From Montifringilla adamsi (lineage: Eukaryota > Chordata > Aves > Passeriformes > Passeridae): a DNA stretch of 64,000 nucleotides. The stretch is from positions 18,533,264 to 18,597,263 of the forward strand of contig JAGGNK010000002.1 in assembly GCA_017590115.1 (NCBI GenBank), given 5' to 3'. The notes under the pieces are model-generated. The model was not told the origin of the DNA and ran no database searches. It saw nothing but the letters and a program-made list of their open reading frames with translations. This document shows, piece by piece, positions 35,046 through 45,299 of this stretch; position 1 is the first letter of the stretch, and each line of letters begins with the position of its first letter. Position numbers and translations under genes: made by a program.

Positions 35046-38000
35046 ACCAGCCTGAATTTCACTACCACGTGCAAATGTCAGTTTTCCTGTCTCCACAAGT
35101 GCCAGCCCTGCCTTGGACAGCATCCCAGCTTCATTAATTTCTTAATCCCAGCCTCCACCATTTTTTCTTTAATCCCAGTGTTCACAGAGCACACTTTGAC
35201 AAAGGGCAGTGGTGGTGGTGGCTGCCCACTGTGTGAAGCCACAGGGTTTGCTGTGCAGCTTTCCCAGCCCCCTGGATGTGCCAGGGCGTTTGTGTGTGGG
35301 AGCCTGGGCTGTTTGTGGGGTGGGAGCAAGCTTCCTCACCGGCTCTCAGGCTCAAAATAACCCTGTCTGCTTTACACATGCCTGCCTGGCGGCTCAGCTC
35401 CTGTAAAAGGAGAAGAGAAAATTGTTTTGGAAAAGACGGGGAGCTCCGAGCCAGGCTCTTAAAGAGCCCAGGTGGGGAGAGCTGCCAGCGTGCTCCCCCA
35501 GCTCTCCTCTCTAGGACCCAGAGCAGCCACCACTCCCAGGGTGCTCGCTGGGACACGCCGAGCACTCGGCTGCCTTCCCAAATATAGCCCTGCACACAGA
35601 GGTGGAGGCAGCAGCTGGGGTGGGCATGGCCAGGCTGATCCTGGATCCCTCAGCCTGGGAGCTCCTCAGGGGCACAGCCTGGGCATGAAACACCCAGCCG
35701 GTGCCCAGGGTGGGCATGTGTGGCTTGGCAAAACACCCCCTGTGCTGGGGGAAGTGGCAATCAGTGTCCCCCAGCTGGATGGGGATGTGGGAAGGGGACA
35801 CAGTTTTGTCCCCTCAGTGCAGCCATGCTGCCCTCCTGGCAGGGCTGGGAGGTTCCCAGGAATCTGTGAGCTGGGAATTTTTGACTTACTTTGGAAATTG
35901 CTTTGTAAATGACTGGTTTCCACCGCCTAAACTGTTTGGATTTTGCCTTCCTTTCGCAGTAACTCAGCTGTGTTTTTCCCTGCCCCAGCAGTCTGTGGAA
36001 TAGTTTCTGGCTGGGGAAATATTTATTCCATTTGCTCCATCATGCGACTGCTTTCACCACTCCAGTTCCTCATCCAGCCTCACTCTGACCCTGCTGGGAG
36101 AGAATCTGGTGTCTGTGCTGAGCACCTCATCCCTCTAAACCTGCCTGGAGGTTGTGCTGAGCCCACTGGATCTGGGCAGGGGCTCAGTGCTGCCAGAGCC
36201 AGGATGCTTGCAGGCACAGCACAGGCCACGTCAGCTGCCTCACACTTCAATTCTTTAACAAGAAAGCAGAGTTACCTTTGGGTGCATTCACAGATCTTTG
36301 TGATAATTACACATTTTGAAGTCATGCCTCCTTGGCTACAGCCCCAGCACAGGCAATGGGTGATGCTGTAACACTAAACCAGGCAGGAAGGGTTAAAATT
36401 ACCTTTAATTAACTGACTCCCCTGGTCCCTGCTGTAAAAGTATACAGCCCTGGCACAGTGCTAACCCAGCCAGGCTGTGCCTGCCTGTGCCCTGGGCGTC
36501 CTGGCAGGCAGGAGGAACAGATACTCTCCTCTCCCCCACGCAGGAAAGCAGCAGGAGCACCAGAATGATCTCAACAAAACCAGTGAGCAGCCTGGGTAGG
36601 GCTTGGCCATCGCAGGGGCATCCCAGAGCTGTGGCACGGGGCAAGGACCAAGGAGGCAGCTTGTCCTGCAGCAGGGAGCAGAGCAAACAGATCACTCAGG
36701 TGCAAGCCTCTCCTAGAAATTTGTGTATGCTTTGGCTGGGAAGCTCCCTGCCAGGAACTGGGTGAAAAGCAAACAGCTCCCTGCGTGCTTCCTGCCCCTG
36801 ACACAGAGTGATGGGGGAGCAAGGAACACTCTGGAAAAAACATCTCCCTTACCCAAAAGGGCTCGGGGAGTGGTTGCCCACAATGTTTGCATGGCAGTGG
36901 GGTGCAAACCACCCCCTCTCCCCAGTGCCACGCCAGCGAACCTCCGGGTGCCCCAGTTCCTCACCTACAGGTCTCGGTGTCACAGGCTGTAAATGTCCTG
37001 TGTTCCCAGCCTGACTGCCGGGCCTTTGCCTGTAATTAGCTCTGGGGATTTGGGAGCTGGTGTGATCCGGGGTTATCGTCAGCCAGCAGCGCTGTGCTGG
37101 GATTTAAAGGGACAATGTGGCTGTTTGCATTCCTACCAGCTCACAGCGCTGTCATATGACACATGGAATAGAGAGATGAGTCTCTCCTCAAAGCCTGTGT
37201 GCCACCACAGGTTCCCTTTTCGGGCAGAGTTGATGTGGTTCCAAGCAAAGCAGAACAGCTTGCTAATATTTCTGCCAGGACTTTCTGGTCTCTGCCATCA
37301 CCTCGGCTCTGGTGTCACCTCAGCTCAAGGCTCTGCAGGCAGCCCCTATTGCTGTGCCCGCTGTGTTCCCTTGCAAACCCCCGTCCAAGCTCCCCAGCCA
37401 TCCCCCCAGCTCTGCTGCTAGCCCGGGGGTGCCGCTGGGGTCCCCACGTGCCCGTACTCACTGGGTCTAGTGCAGCCAAGGCAGGGCAGCCCGCGGCCAT
37501 CTGCGCCTCTCCGTGGTCCCTGTGCTGTCGCCTCATTCCCTCTCCTGCGGCTCTGCGGCGGGCAGAAATAGCCCCAAGGCACGTGCTGAGCGATGCCAGG
37601 GCCAGGCAGCCCCGGGCACTGCCCTCCCTCGGGGGCTCCTGCTGGCACTGGCAGCACTAGAGGGTCCAGCCCGGCGCCCTGCCCGGGCACGGGCTGCTCA
37701 CAGCTCTGGTAAGGAACATCTTCATTTATCTGCCAAGATAATAAATTCTGCCTTGGAGTTTCTCACCTGGCAACAGTCACCAAGGAAACGAGCGTGGCTG
37801 CTGCGGGTCCCCGCTGGCACCGCCCGGGGATGCCCGCTGGCCCTGGCAGAGGCTGTGTGGCTGCACCCCGGCCGGTGGCTGCGTGGGCACAGCGCCAGCT
37901 GCCCACTCGTAACCCGAGCACAGGCCCAGCAGAACTCACACCCATGTGGGCTTGGTCCTGGTGCCACTTCCCTGGAGCTGAGTGTGGGTTTCAGCAGCTT

Positions 38001-38706
38001 TGGGGTGGATTTTGAGGTTTTCCTGGCTGTTGGTCCCTGTGTGTGCATTGGGAGGTGTGAGCTGGAACTGCCTCAGGCTCCTGGGGGGTTTCCCTGTCCT
38101 CAGCTCTGGTCTGACCAGGGATTTTGGACACTTGTTTTAAAAGCAGTGGCAGCCCAAGTGTTCAGAGATATCTAGAAATCCATTGGTGCCAGAGGGAAAT
38201 CAGATCCTGCTGCCCCTCAGGAAGCTGAGCTGCTGCCTCCAGGCTGCCTGACACATGGCCCTTCCCTATTTATAGCACCTGTGGTCATGTTACAGCACAC
38301 TCCTGTCCCTGCTGGGCTGTCCCCTGGCAGTGCCACCCCTCAACACAGAGGCAAGGGCTGACACTTGGAGCGAATCATTTCAGCCCTCAGACAGCTAATT
38401 CTGCAAAAAACAATTCTGCAAAACCACAGCCCCAGCTGTGTGTGAACCTGCCATGGTCACTTCTCCCCGCAGGCTGCTGGCACAGGCACAGGCAAACCAG
38501 GAAAGGCCACCAGGATGGGGACAGGGAGGTGCTGCCACCGCCCTGCCATCAGCAGCACAGGGGTGACCAGTCACCCCAAATATGGCATCTGGCTGTGATA
38601 TCAGATCAGAAACTTCATCAACCATTAACCGTACATGGCTGCGTGCCCATGGCATGGAGCTGGGCACCTCCCTCACCCAGGACAGGTGCTGTGTTTCCAG
38701 CAGTAT
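35046..38706. other. XKRX-ARL13A intergenic DNA, second part
   Basis: No gene was recognised. The region at about 35880-36370 is richer in A/T than its neighbours. No frame with family resemblance, tRNA-like fold or array was found. Confidence 0.4.
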
Positions 38707-38795
38707 GTGGGGTTGGGGAGAAGAGCCTGGGGCTGGAGAGAAGGGTCTGGGGCTGGGGAGAAGGGTCTGGGGCTGGGGAGAAGGACCTGGGGCCG
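38707..38795 (+). repeat. 20-bp G-rich tandem repeat
   Basis: About four copies of AGAAGGGTCTGGGGCTGGGG or close variants lie in tandem. Runs of three or four G make the plus strand a G-quadruplex candidate. The repeat is about 1.2 kb upstream of the ARL13A start codon. Confidence 0.8.
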
Positions 38796-39960
38796 TGCCC
38801 ATCCTGGGCTTGCACCCCTGGGGCCAGGGCAGTGTCTCAGCACTCGTGGCTGGTGCTCAGCTGGTCCAGGTGGTGCTGCTGGTGCTGGGTGGTTTAGCAC
38901 GGACTGATGTGAGGCAGCAGGCTCCCTGTTTGCTCCTGGGCATGGCTTTTGGAGGATCTTTGTCCCTCTGGACTCCACTTCCCCCACCCAGAGCTCCTGC
39001 AGCTCAGACATCCCTGTGTGACTTCACACACCAGTGGCAGCAAGCCAGGGAGGGCAGCTCTGGCTGGGAAAAGAAGCAGGAAACCTGAGAAGCAAGATAA
39101 GAGCTTGAGAGCTGAAGATCGAGGAGCTGGTGCTTTTTTCCTCCACTCCGTGCCCTGTGGTCTGAGGGTCTCCACCACTTCCCTGCTCCCAGGCAGGTTC
39201 CTGCTGGGGCTGGTTGCTTTTTCCAGGAGCACAGGACCTGCTGCCACTCAGTGCCCTTGCTAGGGCACAAAACACAAGCAGGGAGCAGTGATGTCCCCCA
39301 GCCTGGCTCAGGGGGACCCTGGCTGAGCAGCAGAGCTGTGCACACGTGGAGGGGATGCTCCTTGCAGGGGCTGCAGAGAAACATCTCAGGGATCAGGCAG
39401 GGGGAAGGCAGAGATGCTGCTCCTTAGAGGAGCCCCTAACTCAGCCCACATGGCAGTGTCCCCAGCACAAGGCACGTCCAGCAGCGATGGGGACAGGAGG
39501 CTGCACTGGGGTGCAGGGTCAGTGCCGTGCCACCCAGCGTGGCAGCAGTCCCAGCACAGCCACTGGCCTGGCCCGACCCACCAGGATTAGGGAGCCTGCA
39601 GGAGTAAGTAATTGAAATCCAGATTAGGTTTAAGCAGCTGCTACGCAGAGGGCATGTGAGCAGAGGCTGTGCAGGGGGTGAGCAGGTAGAGGCTGACTGG
39701 CATCCCTGATGTGAGGGGCAGTGAGAGCAGGGCCTGTGCCCATGGGGTGTTGCCCAGGATGAATTTTTCTCCAGGCTCGGCTTGTGCACACCAGACAGAA
39801 GGCAGCGGTGCTGTGCTGTGGGACAGGGCACCTGGGATGAGATGGTCCCTGCCGTGAAGAGACAGTCCAGGCAGGAGGATGAAGCACAGGGACACTGTGC
39901 TGGGCTGCTCGCTTCGTAGCTGCTGGAGAGAGGCCACCCCTCTGCACAGGGCTGCAGACC

Positions 39961-42900
39961 ATGTTCCACCTCTTCTCCCACTGCTGGTCCTGGCTGCAGG
40001 CCATTCAGGAGCCCACCAGGTAGGTCCCTGTGCCCACTCCTGGGGCTCCCAGGGGTGGCAATATTTACCTGTGTGTTTATGTGTCACCAGTGTGGTGCAG
40101 GGAAAGGCAGGTGCCCGTGCAGGAGCTGTCCCCAGACTGCTGAGCAGGGCACACGGGTGTCCTCGCTGCCCTGCAGCAGGCAGGGGCTGGCAGCCAGGGA
40201 CACAGGCTGGGCAGGGGTGCAGTGCAGGGATGGTTCCACGGGGACTTCAGCCCTGCAGAGTCAGCAGCTCCCCAGGAAAGCCGGGGAGGATGCACTGAAA
40301 CGCCTGCCTTGTTTGCATGTGTCAGGACATGCAGGATAATTCCCTGGCACAGCACTGCAAGGGGGTTTATGGTCCTCTCCCTCCAGAGAGGACACCTTAC
40401 CTTACCTGCTGTCATTCTGGAGGTGGAGCCGTGCCACCTCCACTGCCATGCAGCCTGGTCTGTGTGTTTAGGGAAGAAAATGGTATTGCAGATAACTGCA
40501 GTGGCTTGTCAGTGGCAGAGAAAATGTTGCCTGTGTGGCTCTGGTGGATCATGTTGCTGGAGAGCAGACAGGACTGTTCAGCAACAGGAAAAACACCCGA
40601 GTCCAGGCAGAAGCTCATGAAATCATCCTTGCAACTTTCCCTACCTGTGTATACTCAAATTTTACTGCAAGGAACATGTAATCATTGACTGCATATAAAG
40701 AAGAATCATGCTGGCCTGTGCGTATAATTGCTTAATCCTATTTGCTTTGGAAATAAATCCTTGCCATAGGAAGCACCTTGGAGGCTCTGCAGTGTGGCTG
40801 TCCCATGGCGCTGGGGTGGCTCCAGGCACCTGTGCCTGTCCTCACCCTCTGCCTTGCACCAGGGATTGTCCCTGCACTTGTCCCCAGCTGAGACAGAGCC
40901 TGTGTCACTGTCCTGCCTCTCTGTGTCATTTGTCCCCAGCTGAGACAGAGCCTGTGTCACTGTCCTGCCTCTGTCCTGGCTGAAATGCAGCTGCCGTGGG
41001 CAGGCTCCTTTGCCCGGGGGCCACGGTGGTCACTGCTCCCCAGGGAGCACAGCCTTTCCTGGGGTGCTCACCTGCTGTTGTTGCACCCCAGGAAGGTGAC
41101 CCTCCTTGTCATGGGGCTGGACAACGCAGGGAAAACCTCCGTGATCGCGGACATGGAGAGAGGTGAGGAGCAGCACGGCGCAGGGGCAGCCCCGGAGGGC
41201 GGCAGCAGCTTTGTGTCCTCCGGAGCCGAAGGAGCGAGGCTGCTGAGCCCCAGCGCTGCCCGGGGAGGGGCGCAGGGCACGGCCGTGCCCCGGGCAGCCC
41301 CGCGGGTGGCAGCGGGGATGTGGCTGGGGCAGGAGGGGCACGGGGATGCTCCTGGGGCCCTGTGCCAGCTCTCTGCGCTCTCGCCACACGCAGCGCTGGC
41401 CGCGGAGGTGCTGCCCGCTGCGCAGCCGGGCCAGAGCCGCCTGCGGGTGGACAGCTTCGAGGTGACGCTGCTGGAGCTGCCCGGGGGACAGCGCTCCCGC
41501 AGCGCCTGGCGCGGCCACTACAGCCAGGCACACGGGCTGCTCTTCGTCCTGGACTCCGGTGACCTGGCACGGATGGAGGAGGCCCGCAAGCTCCTGAGCC
41601 GCGTCCTGAGCCATCCTGACGTCTCCGGGAAGCCGCTCTTGCTGTAAGATTGGGATGCAAGCTGCGAGTTTGGGGTGAGGGGCGGAGTAGGACCCCGCGG
41701 CAGGGGGTGTGGGCTGATGAGGGGATGGGGTGCCCCGGGAGCTGTCGGGGGTGCGGGGACATGACCCCAGCAGTGCTTGGGAGATAGGAACACCCGTGGG
41801 GAGGAGGTGAGGAGGGGGCTCCGGTGCCAGGTGAGGCTGGGGCAATGCTTCACCCAACCTCAGGCAGCCCGGGACAAAGCACACAGCGTCCCTGGCGAGG
41901 CACGGGGGCCGCGCTGGCGGTGACGGCCGCTCCTCCGTGCCCCAGGCTGGCCAACAAGCAAGACGCGGCGGCCGCGCTGCTGCCCTGCGAGCTGATCGAG
42001 CGGCTGAGCCTGGAGCGGCTGGTCAACGAGAACCGCTCTCCGTGCCGCATCGTGAGTGCGGGGCCGGCTCCCCTCCCGCTCCCGTTCCCCGTTCCCCTCT
42101 CCCGTTCCCCGTTCCCGCTCCCGTTCCCGCTCCCGTTCCCCGCTCCCGCTCCCGTTCCCTCTCCCTCTCCCGTTCCCATTCCCGTTCCCCGCTCCCGTTC
42201 CCCGCTCCCGTTCCCGTTCCCGTTCCCGTTCCTGCTCCCGTTCCCCGTTCCCGCTCCCGTCCCCGTTCCCGTTCCCGTTCCCCGCTCCCGTTCCCCGTTC
42301 CCCTCTCCCGTTCCACATTCCCCGCTCCAGTTCCCGGCTCTCGTTCCCCGTTTCCCGTTCCCGCTCCCCTCTCTCGCTCCCGCTCCCACTCCCGTTTCCC
42401 GTTCCCGTTCCCCGCTCCCATTCCCGTTCCCGTTCCCGCTCCTGCTCCCGTTCCCCGTTCCCGCTCCCGTTCCCGTTCCCGCTCCCGTTCCCCGCTCCCG
42501 TTCCCGCTCCCTCTCCCGTTCCCGCTCCCGTTCCCGTTCCCGTTCCCGTTCCCGCTCCTGTTTCCGTTCCCCGCTCCCGTTCCCGCTCCCGCTCCCCTTC
42601 CCGCTCCCGCTCCCTGTCCCCACCTCGGCGCACTCCCCGCGCTGATCCCTCCCGCCGGCCCGCAGGAGCCCTGTGTCGCCCGGCGGGTGCCCCCCGCGGG
42701 CCCGGCCCGCAGCACCGTGCAGGGGCTGCGCTGGCTGCTCCGCGCCGCCGCCGCCCCGGCCCGCCGCCGCCCCGGCCCCGCCGGACCCCGCCCCGGCGCC
42801 GCCCGCCCCGAGGGCCGCCCGCAGGTGGGTGCGGGGCTCCGTCAGCGTGTCCCCGTCCCCTTGCTGCCCCCGCGGCGCTCGTCCTCACCCCCGCTGTGCT

Positions 42901-44080
42901 CCCTCCCGCAGGGACCGGCCGCCCCCCGGGGGAGATGCTCGGGAGGGCGCGGGGAAGAACGGGGAGCCCCGGGCGCTGCGCCCCGTCTGCCGCCTCCTGC
43001 CCCTGGTCAGTGAGTGAGGGGCACCCCGGGACGCGACCGGGTGGAGAGGGGCTCTGCCACCCTCTCCTCATCCCCCTTTCCCTGCCCAGGAGGAGAGCGC
43101 CAAGGGCCCCAGGAGGAGGAAGAGGAAGGTGAAGGTGAAGAAGAAGGGCTTGGGGCAGCCAAGCCCAGCCGAGGAGCCGGAGGGGCCGGGAGTAGGGGCT
43201 GCAGGGGGGCTGCTGCTCCCCAACAGGGTCGGGCAGGAGGAGCCCGTACCCATCGGGATGGCCACCCCCCTCCCAGGTGAGAGGGGACTGTGGGGGGCTG
43301 CCAGCTCTGCAGGACCCCCAGAGCCACCCCACAGGGAGGTGGCCAGGCCTGGCAATGTGACCAAACATTGGAGCACCGGTGCCCGCCACCTCCATCAGCT
43401 CTGCTTGCAGATCTGCTGAGTGCAGAGCCAGGTCACAGGAACCCAGAGGGGAAGAGGAGACACATCTGAGCATCTCCACAGGGCACGGTGCACGGCAGCA
43501 GTGGAGGACTGCACATGAGCAGTTCTCTCAGCTGATTTGGTGACAAAGGCACCCTTGCTCTGGTGTGTGGTGCCTGAAATTTTGTATTTCTCCATTCAGC
43601 ACAGGGTATGAAAAAGAAAAAAAAGAAGAAAATCAAGAATAAAATCAAGTCCCGGGAACCTTCTCTGGAGCAGCAGCATGAGGAGGTCTCAAGCACCTTT
43701 GGTTGGTATTTCTCAGGACAGATTTTGCTGAAAGCATCAGGGGGCCGTGAGCTGTGCAGGGACACTTGGCCATGGGGGCTTGGTGTGGGGACAGGGGCAC
43801 AGGGAGGTGCTGCTGCAGGGCTGGGTGGGAGCTGCTGTGGATGGAGGCAGGTGCTGCTGCCTCTGCCATGGGGTGGGATGCAGGGAGGCCACACGAGTGA
43901 CTGCTGGAGGCTGGGCTGTCCCTGCAGCCCTCACTCAGCACAGGCTGCCAGCTGGGCCCTGGAGCTGGCCCCAGTCAGTGCCTGAGTGCTCCCCTGTCCC
44001 CAGATCTGTACCGCCGGGCGATGCTGGCTCTGAAGATGAGGCAGGAGCAGAGGAAGCAGCCATCGGCCATCGCCCCCTGA
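39961..44080 (+). CDS. ARL13A: ARL13A, ADP-ribosylation factor-like GTPase 13A (one apparent frameshift)
   Basis: Nine exons: 39961-40019, 41092-41162, 41394-41643, 41946-42051, 42666-42824, 42912-43005, 43090-43276, 43600-43701 and 44004-44080. The start [18 protein letters not shown] resembles the ARL13 N-terminus. G1 is GLDNAGKT, the switch-II region is ELPGGQ, G4 is NKQD, and TVQGLRWLL ends the G domain. A basic tail ([12 protein letters not shown], then [18 protein letters not shown]) ends [12 protein letters not shown]13B, the paralogue, is a ciliary-membrane GTPase and an exchange factor for ARL3. A similar ciliary role is inferred here. The exon lengths sum to 1105 nt, one base over a whole number of codons. 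The G-domain frame and the tail frame agree only if one base in exon 6 (near 42920-42935) is discounted. This could be an assembly error or a real frameshift. Without the extra base the protein would be about 367 aa. Confidence 0.85.
40873..40975 (+). repeat. Two-copy direct repeat in ARL13A intron 1
   Basis: TTGTCCCCAGCTGAGACAGA plus the following CTGTGTCACTGTCCTGCCTCT occur twice in tandem, about 52 bp apart. The copies are nearly identical. Confidence 0.8.
42060..42622 (+). repeat. CCCGTT/CCCGCT hexamer array filling ARL13A intron 4
   Basis: The stretch is almost entirely CCCGTT and CCCGCT hexamers, with occasional extra C or T changes. It begins about 9 nt after the exon 4 donor and ends about 40 nt before the exon 5 acceptor. 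The minus strand reads GGGAAC/GGGAGC, that is GGG every six bases. Because no stop codons occur in several frames, long spurious reading frames cross it on both strands. Confidence 0.95.
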
Positions 44081-44817
44081 GCACGGGGCTGCGGTCCCGG
44101 AGCAGCCAGGCTGCAGTGGCGGCGGGCTCCTCGCTCCTGCAGAGCTGCCGGTGCTTGGCCAGGGCTGGCAGAGCTGGGAAACGGGTCCTGGGGCATAAAC
44201 AGCATCTTTGTCCCCTGCGTGGCTGGAAAACCAGGGATCCACAGGGGCGAGCCAAAAGTCCCTTTGTAAGACGCCTCTCTGGCAGCCGGGCTGCAAAGCC
44301 GAGTGAAAAGGGAACGGGCGGCCCCTCGCCGCCCCCTGTTAGTATTCCGTGGAAGACTCCGTGTAAACCCGGATTAGTCTGTGGAGGAGAGGAAGATCGA
44401 GCAAACAGCAGGGGGAAAGCTTGTCTCTTGAATTGACCTGTGCCCGCGGAAAGCTGTCTTCGCAGGTCAGCGCTGACCTGGCCCGGCACTCCCTGCTGCT
44501 GCCTGGAACGGCCTCGTTCCCTGCTGGCGAAGGAGGGAGGGCAGCCCCAGGGGGTCTGCAGAGGAGCTCCACATCTGCCAGGGCTGTCAGGACCCACTTC
44601 ACACACCGGAGGAAGGTGATGCCCGTGTTTGTGCAGCCCGTCAGTGAACATTTCAGTTCAAAGGCAGCTGGTGGCAGAGGCTCCATCCCCAGGAGCATTC
44701 CTCCTGACCCTGCCATCCTTCCAGGAGGGTCACTGTCGCTGGCAGCCTGGGCCCCTCTGCCCCAGGTGGTCCCTGCCGTGAGACGGGAGGAGCAGCAGCA
44801 CAGCCGTCCGAGCTCAG

Positions 44818-44940
44818 CCTGTGTCACACCGTGTGTGCCAGGGCAGCAGCAGCACTCCTGTGTCACACCGTGTGTGCCAGGGCAGCAGCACCCCCATCCC
44901 AGCCCATCCTGTGTGTCACACCGTGTGTGCCAGAGCCATG
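44818..44940 (+). repeat. Short tandem repeat in the ARL13A 3' region
   Basis: TGTGTCACACCGTGTGTGCC with trailing AGGGCAGCAGCA occurs three times, with spacings of about 40 and 57 bp. It lies between the ARL13A stop and its likely poly(A) signal. Confidence 0.75.
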
Positions 44941-45270
44941 CCAGCGGGCTCTGAGGGTGCCTGGGTGGCAAAGCTGCCCCCAGCCTGGGAACACTTCAGC
45001 TGAAGTCCGGGTGCTTTTCTCGTGTCACCTGCAGGGAGCAGCGCTGGAGCCCGGGGTGTGCGTTAGTCACCTCTGCTCCCGTGTCACTGATTAACTCTGC
45101 TCCCTGGCACTGCCTCTGCGGCCCGGGGAAGGCAAATCGTGGGTGCCCTTCCCTTGGCAGGGCTGGAAGGGAAAAGAAGAGGAACTGGCTGCTCTGCCTT
45201 GCCAGCCTGCCATAAAGCTCTGTCTAACTCTGCCGTATTCAGCTGCTGGGGACTACAAGGATTATTTGTA

Positions 45271-45276
45271 AATAAA
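45271..45276 (+). terminator. AATAAA, possible ARL13A poly(A) signal
   Basis: This is the first AATAAA seen after the ARL13A stop, 1.19 kb downstream. If used, the 3' UTR is about 1.2 kb. Another AATAAA at 46455-46460 could serve a longer transcript. Confidence 0.4.
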
Positions 45277-45299
45277 CTGTAAATAACAGCAGCAGAAGT

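Noticed and set aside
42060..42700. Long open frames on both strands through the hexamer array
   Set aside because: They arise because the repeat contains no stop codons. They encode dipeptide tracts and overlap known ARL13A exons. No independent gene is supported.
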